The position numbers and the translations under genes are program-made. Below the pieces are notes generated by a model. The model was not told where the DNA came from and ran no database searches. It was given only the letters and a program-made list of their open reading frames with translations. This document shows positions 43,696-53,692 of a DNA stretch of 64,000 nucleotides, piece after piece. How positions within the stretch are numbered: the stretch's first letter is position 1; every line of letters starts with the position of its first letter. The stretch is from Rhodomicrobium sp. R_RK_3 (GTDB taxonomy: Bacteria > Pseudomonadota > Alphaproteobacteria > Rhizobiales > Rhodomicrobiaceae). Location of the stretch: the NCBI RefSeq assembly GCF_002198715.1, contig NZ_MWLK01000033.1:62001-126000 (forward strand), given 5' to 3'.

Positions 43696-44622
43696 TCATT
43701 GCAGCCCTGCATAGCGCACCGCGTAGACCCAGCCGGTGACGGCGAGCGCGCTCAGCACCGTCGAAATGAACACCATCATTGAGGCAAGCCCCGGCTCGAC
43801 CTTGTACTCGCTGGCGAAAATGGCGAGCAGCACCCCGACCGGCACCGCGGCGCTGACCACGAAGAAGGCGATCAGGTTCGGCGGAAAGCCGAGCAACAGC
43901 GCAAAGCCCCAGGCCGTCGCCGGCGCGATGGCGAGGCGCAGGACGAGGCCGAGCAGCAGCGGCCCGCGCTCGACCTTGCCTTCGATGGCGGCGAGCTGCA
44001 CGCCGAGCAGCAGGAGCGCCATCGGCGTAAAGGCATCGCTGACCAGTTTCAGCGGCACGGCGAGCACCGTCGGCAGCACGACGTCATAGCCTTTCAGCAG
44101 ATAGCCGAGCGCGGCGGCGGGCAGCAGCGGCGTGCCGAAGAAGGCTTTCAGGATGCCATTGCGGCCGCTGTTCTCCGGCGAGCGGAAAGTTAGCAGCGCG
44201 ACGGGGGCGATGACGATCGAATGCAGGCTCAGCACCACCGTCTGATAGAGCAGGTAGTCCTCGGGAAAGGTGAGCTGGATCAGCGGGATGCCGTAATTGC
44301 CCGAATTGGAGAAGAAGGCGGCGAGACCCAGAATGGCGCAGAGATTGCGGTTCATGCCCGCGAGCGCGGCAATGCCCCAGCCGAGCGCGAACAGGAAGGC
44401 GAAATGCAGCAGCGAGAACCACAGGATCGGCCAGGCAGCGTCGAGCGGCAGCTTGGCGGCCGAGGGGAAATAGATCAGCGCGCCCGGCAAGAGCACATAG
44501 ACCTGCATCCGCGTCAGCGTCGGCACGTCGAAGCCGAGCCTGCGCTGCACGCCGTAGCCCAGCCCGACAAGCCCCAGGATCGGCAGCGTAATGCCGGTCA
44601 GAATGTCGAGGAAAAGCTGCAA
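43696..44622 (-). CDS. Auxin-efflux-carrier (AEC) family transporter
   Basis: A ~308-residue membrane protein taken from TTG (QLFLDILTGITLPILGLVGLGYGVQRR) with GGAG upstream; the frame is open further to 44835 but that part is charged and unlike the family. About ten hydrophobic helices are seen, with FFSNSGNYGIPLIQLTF in the middle, the AEC hallmark. Such carriers export or import organic acids (malate, malonate and others). Genomic neighbours do not reveal the substrate. It lies apart from the kdp genes across a repeat. Confidence 0.87.
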   Translation of the reverse strand: MQLFLDILTGITLPILGLVGLGYGVQRRLGFDVPTLTRMQVYVLLPGALIYFPSAAKLPLDAAWPILWFSLLHFAFLFALGWGIAALAGMNRNLCAILGLAAFFSNSGNYGIPLIQLTFPEDYLLYQTVVLSLHSIVIAPVALLTFRSPENSGRNGILKAFFGTPLLPAAALGYLLKGYDVVLPTVLAVPLKLVSDAFTPMALLLLGVQLAAIEGKVERGPLLLGLVLRLAIAPATAWGFALLLGFPPNLIAFFVVSAAVPVGVLLAIFASEYKVEPGLASMMVFISTVLSALAVTGWVYAVRYAGLQ

Positions 44623-44784
44623 GGGGCGCTCCGGAGGGTTCCGCAATGCCTTAACGGGCGCGGGCGCAAATTGCCAGCCGATTTGGGCGGGGGGGGACAG
44701 CGGCAATTGAGCTGAGGGCGTGGAGGGATGGATGAACGCGGCGCGACTGAAATTGCATGCAACTTCGACAAACGGCGGCGCAAC

Positions 44785-44935
44785 CCCCCGGCGTCGTCCC
44801 GGACGCCGCGAAGCGGCGAGCCGGGATCCAATCATATATCCGCGAGTCTCAGCCCTGCCGTTGGGCTCGTGGGCCCCGGCTCTGACGGCCGGGGCGACGA
44901 GTGGCGACGCTCACATCCTCAAAAGAGGCGGGTCA
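44785..44935. repeat. Composite GC-rich intergenic repeat
   Basis: GTCGTCCCGGACGCCGCGAAGCGGCGAGCCGGGA, CAATCATATATCCGCGAG and a GGCCCCGGCTCTGACGGCCGGGGC hairpin match parts of the 36.5 and 50.1 kb arrays. The gap 44623-44942 holds no gene. Confidence 0.65.
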
Positions 44936-44942
44936 GACCATC

Positions 44943-45524
44943 CTAACGCACCGCCTCACCCTGCCTCGGCAACGCATCCAGCGCGCGGTTCAACTCCAGC
45001 ACGTTGACGCGGAGTTCGCCGATGAAGCCCAGGCTGCGGTCTTCGACATGGTCGCCGATGAGTTTCCAGATGTCGCCCTCGGCCATGTTGCGCAGGCGGG
45101 CGACGCGGGGCGCCTGCGCATAGGCGGCATCGGCCGAGATGTGCGGGTCGAGGCCGCTGGCCGAAGCGGTCACCATCTCGACCGGGATCTTGCGCTCGCT
45201 GCTGGTGGCGCGCTCGGCCTCGGTGCGGGCGGTGATGGCGGCGATCAGGCGCTTGCTGGACGGGGCGGCATTCGAGGCGCCGGAGCCTTGTGCGTCATAG
45301 TCCACGGCCGAGGGGCGCGGGTGGAAATAATCCGGCCGGTCGAAACGCTGCGCGATCAGCGCCGAGCCGATGGGCTGGCCGGCCTCGTCGAGGACGATGC
45401 TGCCATTGGCGCGCCACGGAAACAGCATTTGCGCAATGCCCGTCACCACCAGCGGATAGGCGATGCCAGTCAGCACGGTCATCGCCGCGATCAGGAACAG
45501 CGCCAGCCGCAATTCTTTCAGCAT
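44943..45524 (-). CDS. kdpC: Potassium-transporting ATPase subunit C
   Basis: A 193-residue protein with one N-terminal membrane helix (LALFLIAAMTVLTGIAYPLVVTGIAQMLFP) and a periplasmic domain containing GQPIGSALIAQRFDRPDYFHPRPSAVDYDAQGSGASN and SGLDPHISADAA, both typical of KdpC. It stabilises the KdpA-KdpB complex. It starts eight bases after kdpB. No kdpD/kdpE follows; the next gene is the AEC transporter. Confidence 0.95.
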   Translation of the reverse strand: MLKELRLALFLIAAMTVLTGIAYPLVVTGIAQMLFPWRANGSIVLDEAGQPIGSALIAQRFDRPDYFHPRPSAVDYDAQGSGASNAAPSSKRLIAAITARTEAERATSSERKIPVEMVTASASGLDPHISADAAYAQAPRVARLRNMAEGDIWKLIGDHVEDRSLGFIGELRVNVLELNRALDALPRQGEAVR

Positions 45525-45532
45525 CGCCCCTC

Positions 45533-47566
45533 CTACACCAGACCAAGGCCGACCACGGCCAGATCGATCGCCTTGATGCCGAGAAAGGGCACCACGATGC
45601 CGCCGAGCCCGTAGATGGTCAGATTGCGGCTCAGCAGCGCCTCAGCGCTGGACGGCTCGTAATTGACGCCCTTCAGCGCCAGCGGGATCAGCGCCACGAT
45701 GATCAGCGCGTTGAAGATCACCGCCGACAGGATGGCGCTTTGCGGGCTGTGCAAACCCATGATGTTCAGCGCATCGAGCCCCGGATAGACGGTGGCGAAG
45801 AGCGGCGGCAGGATGGTGAAATATTTCGCCACGTCATTGGCGATGGAGAAGGTGGTCAGCGAGCCGCGGCTGATGAGCAGTTGCTTGCCGACGCGCACCA
45901 CCTCGATCAGCTTGGTGGGGTCGGAGTCCAGATCGACCAGATTGGCCGCCTCCTTCGCCGCCTGCGTCCCGTCATTCATGGCGACGCCGACATCGGCCTG
46001 GGCGAGGGCGGGCGCGTCGTTCGAGCCGTCGCCGCACATGGCGACGACGCGGCCCTCGCCCTGCAGCTTGCGGATCAGCACCAGCTTCTTCTCGGGCGTC
46101 GCCTCGGCGATGAAATCATCGACGCCGGCCTCGGCGGCGATGGCGGCGGCGGTCAGCGGATTGTCGCCGGTGATCATCACCGTGCGCACGCCCATCTTGC
46201 GCAATTGCTGGAAGCGGTCGCGGATGTCCGGCTTGACGACATCCTTCAAATGGATGACGCCGAGCACCCGGCGGTCCTTGGCCACCACGATGGGCGTGCC
46301 GCCGGAGCGGGCGATGTCCTGCACGATGCGGGTGAGCTGGTCATTGTCGGGAAGCTTGGCATAGGCGCGGATGGCGTCTTCGGCGCCCTTGCGGACTTCG
46401 CCCTGCGGGCTGAGATCGGCGCCGCTGATGCGGGTCTCGGCGCTGAAGGGGATCGAGCGGGCCACCTGCGCGCCCTCAGCGAGATTTTCGAAGCGGCGCC
46501 GCGCCAGCTCGACGATGGACTTGCCCTCCGGCGTCGCGTCGCTGAGCGAGGCGAGATAGGCCGTCTCGGTGAGCTCGCGCATCTGCACGCCGGGCAGCGG
46601 CTTCAGGTCGACCGCCATGCGGTTGCCGAAGGTGATGGTGCCGGTCTTGTCGAGCAGCAGCGTATCGACGTCGCCGCAGGCCTCGACGGCGCGGCCGGAT
46701 TTGGCGATGACATTGGCCTTGACCAGCCGATCCATGCCGGCGATGCCGATGGCCGACAGCAGCGCGCCGATGGTGGTCGGAATCAGCGTGACCAGCAGCG
46801 CCAAGAGGAAGGTGATCGGCACCACGACGCCGGAATAGAGCGCGAACGGCCCGAGCGCGGCGACGACGATCAGGAAGACGACGGTCTGGCCGACCAAGAG
46901 GATGGTCAGCGCGATCTCGCTCGGCGTCTTCTGGCGCTTGGCGCCTTCGACCATGGCGATCATGCGGTCGAGGAAGCTGCCGCCCTCGCGCACGGTGACG
47001 CGCACCTTCAGCCAGTCCGAGACGATCTTGGTGCCGCCGGTGACGCCGGAGCGGTCCCCGCCGGACTCGCGGATGACGCAGGCCGATTCGCCCGTAATCG
47101 GCGATTCGTCCACGGAGGCGATGCCCTCGATGACCTCGCCGTCGGCGGGAATGATATCGCCCATGGCGCAGAGCACGAAATCGCCCGTCCTGAGATCGCC
47201 GCTGCGGCAGATGTCGTAGTCCATGCCGCGCGCCGAGCGCAGGCGCTTGGCCTCGGTTTCCTGCTGGGTGGCGCGCAAACTGTCGGCCCGCGCCCTGCCA
47301 CGCCGCTCGGCGACGGCCTCGGCGAAATTGCCGAACAGCACGGTGATCCACAGCCAAACCGTCACCTGCGCCTGGGTGGCGCTGTGCGGCTGGCCGTCCC
47401 AAAGCTCGAAGATGAAGAGCGCGGTGGCCAGGATCGAGATGATCTCGACCACGAACATGATCGGGTTGCGCACCAAGGTCACCGGGTTGAGCTTGGTGAA
47501 GGCAGGCCAGACCGACTGCCGGAGAATCAGCGGATCGAACAGCGCCAGATCGCCTCTCGCCTTCAT
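45533..47566 (-). CDS. kdpB: Potassium-transporting P-type ATPase subunit B
   Basis: A 677-residue P-type ATPase. The phosphorylation loop [10 protein letters not shown] (Asp ~307), [31 protein letters not shown] and the actuator motif ITGES with KTRT-type context are present. KdpB drives high-affinity K+ uptake at the inner membrane with KdpA as the channel. The 10-base gap to kdpA and 8-base gap to kdpC show an operon. Confidence 0.97.
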   Translation of the reverse strand: MKARGDLALFDPLILRQSVWPAFTKLNPVTLVRNPIMFVVEIISILATALFIFELWDGQPHSATQAQVTVWLWITVLFGNFAEAVAERRGRARADSLRATQQETEAKRLRSARGMDYDICRSGDLRTGDFVLCAMGDIIPADGEVIEGIASVDESPITGESACVIRESGGDRSGVTGGTKIVSDWLKVRVTVREGGSFLDRMIAMVEGAKRQKTPSEIALTILLVGQTVVFLIVVAALGPFALYSGVVVPITFLLALLVTLIPTTIGALLSAIGIAGMDRLVKANVIAKSGRAVEACGDVDTLLLDKTGTITFGNRMAVDLKPLPGVQMRELTETAYLASLSDATPEGKSIVELARRRFENLAEGAQVARSIPFSAETRISGADLSPQGEVRKGAEDAIRAYAKLPDNDQLTRIVQDIARSGGTPIVVAKDRRVLGVIHLKDVVKPDIRDRFQQLRKMGVRTVMITGDNPLTAAAIAAEAGVDDFIAEATPEKKLVLIRKLQGEGRVVAMCGDGSNDAPALAQADVGVAMNDGTQAAKEAANLVDLDSDPTKLIEVVRVGKQLLISRGSLTTFSIANDVAKYFTILPPLFATVYPGLDALNIMGLHSPQSAILSAVIFNALIIVALIPLALKGVNYEPSSAEALLSRNLTIYGLGGIVVPFLGIKAIDLAVVGLGLV

Positions 47567-47576
47567 CGCGCCGCCC

Positions 47577-49283
47577 TCAAAAGCTTCTGCCCGCGCGCAT
47601 CTCGAAATGCTCCGCGAGCGGCCCGAGCGCGACGGCGGGGAAAAAGCTCAGCGCGCCGAAAATGAAGATCACCGCCACCATCAGCGCGACGAAAAGCGGC
47701 GTATGCGTCGGCACGGTGTCGAGCGCGGCGACGGCGGTGCGCTTGGCCCCGATCGATCCGGCGATGGCCAGCCCCGCGATGATGAAGGCGAAGCGCCCGG
47801 CCAGCATAGCGAGCCCTTGCGCGGTCAGATGGAAGGTAGAGCCGCCGTCGAAACCTGCAAAGGCCGAGCCGTTCGCCGCCGTCGCCGAGGCATAGGCGTA
47901 GAGCAGTTCGGACAGGCCATGCGGTCCGTGATCCTGGATCGCGGCGGCGGCGGCCGGGATCATGATGGCGATGGCGGGGAGCAGCAGCATGCCGAGCGGC
48001 ACGATCAGCAAGGTCAGCACGGCGAGCTTGATCTCGCGCACCTCGATCTTCTTGCCGAGATAATCCGGCGAGCGACCGACCATCAACCCGGCGATGAACA
48101 TGGCCAGCACGATGTAGAAGACCAGATTGTAGAAGCCGGAGCCGGCGCCGCCGAAGATCACCTCGCTGAGCTGGACGTTCATCATCGGCACCATGCCGCC
48201 GATGGGCGTGTAGCTGTCGAGGCTGGAATTGACCGCGCCCGCCGCCGTAGTGGTGCCGACCGCCGCCCAGAGCGCCGCGCCGGCCATGCCGAAGCGCGTC
48301 TCCTTACCCTCCATATTGCCCGCCATCTGGTCGATTGGCAGGGCCGCGATCATCGGATTGCCCGCCCGCTCCGCCGCATAGATGATGACGAGGCCGAGCA
48401 CGAAGACGATGGCCATCACCGAAAACAGCGCCCAGCCCTGCCGCGTGTCGCCGACCATGGTGCCGAACGTGTAGGTCAGCGCCGCCGGGATCAGCAGCAT
48501 CAGCACGGCCTGGACGAAATTGCTGAGCGGAGTCGGGTTCTCGAACGGGTGCGCGCCATTGGCGTTGAAGAAGCCGCCGCCATTGGTGCCGAGCATCTTG
48601 ATCGCCACCTGCGAGGCGACCGGCCCGCGCGCGATGATCTGCTCGCCGCCCTCGACGGTCTTGACGCTGGCATAATCCGCGAGCGTCTGCGGCACGCCTT
48701 CGAAGACGAGGAACAGCGCCGAGATCAGCGCGACCGGCAGCAGCACATAGAGGTTGGTGCGGATGAAATCGACGTGGAAATTGCCAAGCGAGCGGGTCTG
48801 GCTGGTGGCGAAGCCGCGCATCACGGCGATGGCGACGCCCATGGCGCTGGCGGTCGAGACGAAATTATAGACGGTGCAGCCCGCCATCTGGCTGAAATAG
48901 GAAAGCGTGCGCTCGCCGGCATAGGCCTGCCAGTTGGTGCTGGTGATGAAACTGATGGCGGTGTTGAAGGCCAGCGCCGGCTCGACCGGACCAAGCCCGC
49001 GCGGATTGAGCGGCAGCACGTCCTGCAGCCTCAGGATGGCGTAGAAGGCGAGCGTGCCGACAAGGTTTAGCGCGATGACCGACGTGGCGTAGCGCGTCCA
49101 GCGCTGCTCCGCCGCCGGATCGATACCGCCGAGCCGGTAGATGGCGCGCTCGACGGGCGCGACGACGGGCGTGAGCAGGGTGCGCTCGCCGGCATAGACG
49201 CGCGCCATGTAGCGGCCCATCAGCGGGGTCAGCGCGACGATGGCGAGGGCGAACAGCAGAAGCTGGGCGGTGTCTTCCGTCAT
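47577..49283 (-). CDS. kdpA: Potassium-transporting ATPase subunit A
   Basis: A 568-residue protein from [11 protein letters not shown] with about ten membrane helices and the four selectivity-filter segments, for example [29 protein letters not shown] and GFYN. It is the K+-selective channel-like subunit of Kdp. An in-frame GTG lies six bases upstream. It is preceded by the kdpF micro-gene. Confidence 0.96.
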   Translation of the reverse strand: MTEDTAQLLLFALAIVALTPLMGRYMARVYAGERTLLTPVVAPVERAIYRLGGIDPAAEQRWTRYATSVIALNLVGTLAFYAILRLQDVLPLNPRGLGPVEPALAFNTAISFITSTNWQAYAGERTLSYFSQMAGCTVYNFVSTASAMGVAIAVMRGFATSQTRSLGNFHVDFIRTNLYVLLPVALISALFLVFEGVPQTLADYASVKTVEGGEQIIARGPVASQVAIKMLGTNGGGFFNANGAHPFENPTPLSNFVQAVLMLLIPAALTYTFGTMVGDTRQGWALFSVMAIVFVLGLVIIYAAERAGNPMIAALPIDQMAGNMEGKETRFGMAGAALWAAVGTTTAAGAVNSSLDSYTPIGGMVPMMNVQLSEVIFGGAGSGFYNLVFYIVLAMFIAGLMVGRSPDYLGKKIEVREIKLAVLTLLIVPLGMLLLPAIAIMIPAAAAAIQDHGPHGLSELLYAYASATAANGSAFAGFDGGSTFHLTAQGLAMLAGRFAFIIAGLAIAGSIGAKRTAVAALDTVPTHTPLFVALMVAVIFIFGALSFFPAVALGPLAEHFEMRAGRSF

Positions 49284-49353
49284 GCCCACCCCTTAGCATT
49301 TCCGGCAGGAGCGGGAAGCGTTTTTCGGTCCGGCAACGGGCAAAACCGCGCAG

Positions 49354-49443
49354 TTAGAATTTCTGTGCGTTCACCAGGACATAGAGCAGGTAGATCAGCA
49401 ATCCCGCGAGGACGCCGCTGCCGATCAGATATTCGAGGCCCAT
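49354..49443 (-). CDS. kdpF: KdpF small subunit
   Basis: A 29-residue single-helix peptide (MGLEYLIGSGVLAGLLIYLL then YVLVNAQKF), matching the length, position and single hydrophobic helix of KdpF. KdpF stabilises the KdpABC complex in lipids. It lies 70 bases upstream of kdpA. Confidence 0.88.
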   Translation of the reverse strand: MGLEYLIGSGVLAGLLIYLLYVLVNAQKF

Positions 49444-49458
49444 CGCGCACCTTTCAAG

Positions 49459-49542
49459 TCAGATCCGTTCGCAGACGAACACCGCCAGCCAGCACAGCCC
49501 GAAGCCGCCGACGATTGCCGCGAGATAGATGACGTCACCCAT
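49459..49542 (-). CDS. 27-residue membrane micro-protein upstream of kdpF
   Basis: The frame MGDVIYLAAIVGGFGLCWLA then VFVCERI forms one membrane helix with a charged end. It has a purine-rich RBS (GAGAGG) and ends 15 bases before kdpF, so it is probably the first cistron of the operon. Similar short ORFs precede kdpF in other alphaproteobacteria, to my recollection; no function is established. Confidence 0.6.
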   Translation of the reverse strand: MGDVIYLAAIVGGFGLCWLAVFVCERI

Positions 49543-49721
49543 GCGAACCTCTCGGAGGCCGGCCGCCGGCCGCGCACCGGAGCCAGACCGAATACCGGAT
49601 TTGCGCGTAAATTGTCCGTAAAGAATGCAAGGCGGTCAGGTTTCCCCGGGAGGGGATGACAGAAACAACACGGTGCGCGGAGCGGAGTTGCATTGGGGTT
49701 GAGCGCCGCGCATGTCCTTAT

Positions 49722-49828
49722 CGAAATCCCGCGAAGGAGGAATCCAGTAATCCTGGACTCGAAAATTGGCTTTCCGCCCAACCACTTGCGCTGCGGCGTA
49801 CTGGATCCCCGCCTTCGCGGGGATTTCG
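49722..49828. repeat. MITE-like dispersed repeat, copy 2
   Basis: The same ~107-base unit as at 30726-30832, same orientation: terminal inverted CGAAATCCCGCGAAGG and CCTTCGCGGGGATTTCG and the identical core ACTTGCGCTGCGGCGTACTG. The left half is more diverged than the right. Confidence 0.78.
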
Positions 49829-49984
49829 TGGGAGGATTTACTTCTCTCGTCGCCCCGGCCGTTAGAGCCGGGGCCCACTCGCCTCGCCGCCTGCCGCAAG
49901 GCTAGCGGCTTCAGGATTTGGTCCCGGCTCACCGCAGCATTCGGATGACGAATGCCCGGGGGCATCAAAACAACGATAGGCTTA

Positions 49985-50300
49985 CGCCCTCACCCCGGCG
50001 CTCTCCCCATGGAGACCTTTGCGTATCGAAGGTCCTCTCCTCGTAGTCCCGGACGGCCGTCAGGCCGAGCCGGGACCCAATCATATTTCCGCTATTGCTG
50101 CGGCAAGTGGAGAGGCGAGTGGGCCCCGGCTCTCACGGCCGGGGCGAAGGATTCGAAGTTTTGCAAAGGTCTTCCATGGAAGCGGGAGTCCGGCAGTGCC
50201 TGGGTGGGCGGCTTCGTCCGTGCAATCGGCTTCGACCGTCCGCCACTTAACCTCTCCCATGGGTAGGGGGCGGCGCGGAGCGCCGGGTGAGGGGGTAATG
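49985..50300. repeat. Composite CCCTCTCCC/GGCCCCGGC repeat array
   Basis: Contains, in order, CTCTCCCCATGGAGACC, GCGTATCGAAGGTCCTCTCC, GTCCCGGACGGCCGTCAGGC, GCTATTGCTGCGGCAAG, GGGCCCCGGCTCTCACGGCC and further CCTCTCCCATGGG/GTGAGGG units. It is the inverse of the array at 36467-36655. The 822 bases from 49543 to 50365 contain only repeats. Confidence 0.8.
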
Positions 50301-50365
50301 CCTCTCGGAGGATCTCCGGCTCTCCCTCCCCAGCCGCGCTGCGGAGCGTCGGAAGCGTGTCCGGA

Positions 50366-52579
50366 TCAGCCCTCGATCTTGGTGAAATCGGCCACGGCGA
50401 GGGTCGCGGCGCGGATTTGCGCCAGGAGCTTTAGCCGGTTTTCGCGCAATTCCCGGTCGGGTGCGTTGACGGTGACCTTGTCGAAAAAGGCGTCGACCGG
50501 GGCGCGCAATTTCGCCAGCGCCGACATCGCGCCCTCGAAATCCTCGCGCTCCAGACGCTCGCGCGCGGTCTGAGTCACCTCGCCGATGGCCTTGGCGAGC
50601 GCCTTTTCCTGCGGCTCGGCGAGGCGCGTGGCGTCCGGCTCGCCTTCGAAGGGGCGCTTGTCCTTCTTTTCCTCGATGCGCAGGATGTTCTGCGCGCGCT
50701 TCACCCCGGCAAGCAGGTTGGCGCCGTCATCGGTCTCCAGGAAGCGGCCGAGCGCCTCGACCCGGCGCACGATCATCAAGAGATCGTCCTGCCCCGGCAG
50801 GGCGAAGACGGCATCGATCAGGTCGTGGCGCGCGCCCTGTTCGCGCAGGTAGACCTTCAGCCGGTCGGCGAAGAAGCGCAGCAGATCGTCGGAATTGGCG
50901 ACCACCTTGCCGACATCCATCGTGTGACTGTCCTGGATGGCCACCGCGATCTCGTCCTGGCGCGCCGTGCTGAGATCGAGCCCGGCCTCGGCGATGGCGA
51001 TGTCGACCACCTGCGCCCGCGCCTGCTTGGCCTGGAGGCTATGCTCCAGGCGGATCGTGCGGGTGACGATCCAGGGGCGCAGCCTGACGCGCAGGCCATT
51101 GTCCAGTACGGTGCGGATCGCGCCGAGCGCCGCCCGCCTGAGCGCATAAGGGTCCTTGCTGCCCGTCGGCTTCTCGTCGATCGCCCAGAAGCCGACCAAA
51201 ATGTCCAGCTTGTCCGCCAGTGCGACGGCGATCGAGACCGGGCTTGCCGGGACGCTGTCGCCCTGGCCGGCCGGCTTGTAGTGCTCGGCAATGGCGTCGG
51301 CGACCTCGGCGTCCTCGCCTTGTTCCAGCGCGATATAGCGCCCGATCAGCCCCTGCAATTCCGGGAACTCGCCGACCGTCTCCGACACCAGATCGGCCTT
51401 GCAAAGCTGCGCCGCGCGCTCGGCCTTGTCCGGATCGGCGCCGACCAGCGGCGCGATCTCGCGCGCCAGCTTCATCAATCGCTCGACCCGCTCGCCTTGC
51501 GTGCCGAGCTTTTCGTGGAAGGTGATCCCCTCCAGCTTCGGCAGCATGGCCTCGAGCCCGCGCGCGCGGTCATTCTCCCAGAAGAATTTGGCGTCCGACA
51601 GCCGGGCGCGGATCACCCGCTCATTGCCCGCGATGATGGCCGCGCCGCCATCGGCGGCTTCCAGATTGGCGACCATCAGGAAGCGGTTGGCCAGCTTCCC
51701 CGATTTCGGCTCGCGCAGGGAAAAGCATTTCTGATGCGCCCGCATCGAGGTGATCAGCACCTCCGGCGGCACGTCGAGAAAACTTGCATCGAAACTCCCG
51801 GCGAGCACCACCGGCCATTCGGCGAGCCCGGCATTCTCGTCCACCAGCCCGGCATCATCGACGAGGGTCAAACTCTCCCCGGCCGCCAGCGCCCGCGCGC
51901 CGTCCAGCACGGTCTCGACCCGCCGCGCCCGCTCGACGACGACATTGGCCGCTTCCAGCGTGCTGCGGTAATCGGCGAAAGTCTCGACGGGCAGCGCCTT
52001 GCCGCGCAGAGCCGGATCGAGCGCCCGGCGATGGCCGAAGGTGACGCCGCCGCTCTTGATGCCCTCGACCTCGAACGGCACGACCTCGCCGTCCAGCAGG
52101 CAGAGGATGGAATGCAGCGGGCGCACCCAGCGCAGGCGCGAGGCCCCCCAGCGCATGGATTTCGGCCAGGGGAATTTGCGAATCACATCCGCGACGACCT
52201 CGGCCACGATCTCACCCGCCGGACGGCCCGGCTTCTCGATGATGGCGACGTAGAACGCGCCCTTGCCGTCGTCGCGAGTCTCGCAGGCGCCGAGGCTCGC
52301 CAGCCCCGCGCCGCGCAAGAAGCCTTCGACCGCCTTCTCCGGCGCGCCGACGCGCGGACCTTTGCGTTCCTCGCGAATATCGGCGGAGCGGGCGGACAGG
52401 CCCTCGATATGCAGCGTCAGGCGGCGCGGGCCGGATTCGGCTTCGCTGACGGCAAGGCTGAGGCCGGCCGCCCGCAAACCCTCGCCGACGAGCCGTTTCA
52501 GATCGTCGGCGGCGCGCGCCTGCATCCGGGCGGGGATTTCTTCGGAGAACAGTTCGAGCAGCAAATCGGGCATGGCCAT
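50366..52579 (-). CDS. glyS: Glycyl-tRNA synthetase beta subunit
   Basis: A 737-residue protein beginning [20 protein letters not shown], the diagnostic start of GlyS, with [59 protein letters not shown] and a C-terminal anticodon-binding domain ([25 protein letters not shown]). It charges tRNA-Gly with GlyQ in a tetramer. The alpha subunit gene glyQ, normally just upstream, is not in the window, so it is encoded elsewhere. A 123-base gap separates it from moaD. Confidence 0.96.
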   Translation of the reverse strand: MAMPDLLLELFSEEIPARMQARAADDLKRLVGEGLRAAGLSLAVSEAESGPRRLTLHIEGLSARSADIREERKGPRVGAPEKAVEGFLRGAGLASLGACETRDDGKGAFYVAIIEKPGRPAGEIVAEVVADVIRKFPWPKSMRWGASRLRWVRPLHSILCLLDGEVVPFEVEGIKSGGVTFGHRRALDPALRGKALPVETFADYRSTLEAANVVVERARRVETVLDGARALAAGESLTLVDDAGLVDENAGLAEWPVVLAGSFDASFLDVPPEVLITSMRAHQKCFSLREPKSGKLANRFLMVANLEAADGGAAIIAGNERVIRARLSDAKFFWENDRARGLEAMLPKLEGITFHEKLGTQGERVERLMKLAREIAPLVGADPDKAERAAQLCKADLVSETVGEFPELQGLIGRYIALEQGEDAEVADAIAEHYKPAGQGDSVPASPVSIAVALADKLDILVGFWAIDEKPTGSKDPYALRRAALGAIRTVLDNGLRVRLRPWIVTRTIRLEHSLQAKQARAQVVDIAIAEAGLDLSTARQDEIAVAIQDSHTMDVGKVVANSDDLLRFFADRLKVYLREQGARHDLIDAVFALPGQDDLLMIVRRVEALGRFLETDDGANLLAGVKRAQNILRIEEKKDKRPFEGEPDATRLAEPQEKALAKAIGEVTQTARERLEREDFEGAMSALAKLRAPVDAFFDKVTVNAPDRELRENRLKLLAQIRAATLAVADFTKIEG

Positions 52580-52702
52580 TCCATCAGCATATCGCCGGAC
52601 GCAGCCACACCTTCGATTCGGGCGGCGCGTCCTGGGTCTCGCCCCCTGAATACAGGCGAATTTTCACCGAAGGAATGGGCAATTGCGCGAGGCGCGCAAA
52701 TC

Positions 52703-52960
52703 TCAACCGCCGGTCACGGGCGGAAAGAACGCGATTTCGCGCGCTCCGGCGATGGCCGCGCCGTGCTTGACATGCATCTGGTCGATGGCGGCGCGGATGA
52801 CCTGGTCGCGCTCGAAGGCCGCCGCGAATTCGGGGCCGCGCGTTTTCAGCCAGGCGATGACGTCGGCGATGGTCTTGGCGGCCGGGGGCAACTCGACCAC
52901 CTCCTCGGCATGGCCGACCTTTTCGCGCACCCAGGCGAAATACAGCAGCTTTACGGTCAT
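52703..52960 (-). CDS. moaD: Molybdopterin synthase sulfur carrier subunit
   Basis: An 85-residue ubiquitin-fold protein (MTVKLLYFAWVREKVG...EVVELPPAAKTIADVIAWLK) ending PPVTGG, whose C-terminal Gly carries the thiocarboxylate in molybdopterin synthesis. It starts three bases after pgsA, the common alphaproteobacterial pgsA-moaD arrangement. No moaE follows. Confidence 0.92.
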   Translation of the reverse strand: MTVKLLYFAWVREKVGHAEEVVELPPAAKTIADVIAWLKTRGPEFAAAFERDQVIRAAIDQMHVKHGAAIAGAREIAFFPPVTGG

Positions 52961-52963
52961 GTC

Positions 52964-53557
52964 CTAATGCTCATGCATCACATATTTCAGGCCGGCGCGG
53001 AAATAGTCGAAGCCCGTATATAGGGTCAGCATGGCGGCAACCCATAGCAGCACCAGTCCGATATCCACCGTCGAACAGTCGCAAAGACCCCGCCCGGCAT
53101 TGCCCGCCAGCAGCACGCCGATGGCGACCATCTGCACGGTGGTCTTCCATTTCGCCAGCCGGCTGACGGCAACGCGGACATTCAGCTCGGCCAGGAATTC
53201 GCGCAGGCCCGATACCAGGATTTCGCGCGACAGAATGATGAGCGCGGCCCAGATCGACCAGCCGGAAATGGTCTGGTCGGCGACCAGCAGCATCAGCGCC
53301 GCCCCGACCAGCAGCTTGTCGGCGATGGGGTCGAGCATCCGGCCGAGCGGCGATTGCTGGCTCCAGGCGCGGGCGATATAGCCGTCGAGAAAATCGGTGA
53401 CGCCGGCGAAGACGAACACCGCCAGCGCCAGCCAGCGCGCCGTTTCGCCCTCGAAAAAGAACAGCACGCCTGCCAGCGTCGGCACCGCGACGAGCCGCGC
53501 ATAGGTAAGCAGATTAGGTACGCTCAGAGAGTGCGAACGGCGGATGGGCTGATCCAT
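52964..53557 (-). CDS. pgsA: CDP-diacylglycerol-glycerol-3-phosphate 3-phosphatidyltransferase
   Basis: A 197-residue membrane enzyme with the complete CDP-alcohol phosphotransferase signature DG(x)2AR(x)8G(x)3D(x)3D at Asp58, Gly59, Ala62, Arg63, Gly72, Asp76 and Asp80. About four to five helices are present. It makes phosphatidylglycerophosphate for phosphatidylglycerol and cardiolipin in the inner membrane. It forms an operon with moaD. Confidence 0.94.
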   Translation of the reverse strand: MDQPIRRSHSLSVPNLLTYARLVAVPTLAGVLFFFEGETARWLALAVFVFAGVTDFLDGYIARAWSQQSPLGRMLDPIADKLLVGAALMLLVADQTISGWSIWAALIILSREILVSGLREFLAELNVRVAVSRLAKWKTTVQMVAIGVLLAGNAGRGLCDCSTVDIGLVLLWVAAMLTLYTGFDYFRAGLKYVMHEH

Positions 53558-53692
53558 GGCGGAACAACACCATTACCGGCGGCTGGCGTCAATCGCCGCG
53601 AGGTCAATTCTTGGTAGGCCATTCGGCGCTTGCGGCTGCCGGCCGAACCTCGCTAGCCTGCATCCGATCAGGCGACAGAAGGACAAAGGCCC

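Noticed and set aside
45290-47665. A 791-codon plus-strand frame
   Set aside because: It is antisense to kdpB and kdpC, which are certain. Its product is Asp/His/Arg-rich, as is usual for shadow frames.
50825-53023. A 732-codon plus-strand frame
   Set aside because: It is antisense to glyS, moaD and part of pgsA, all with clear family motifs.
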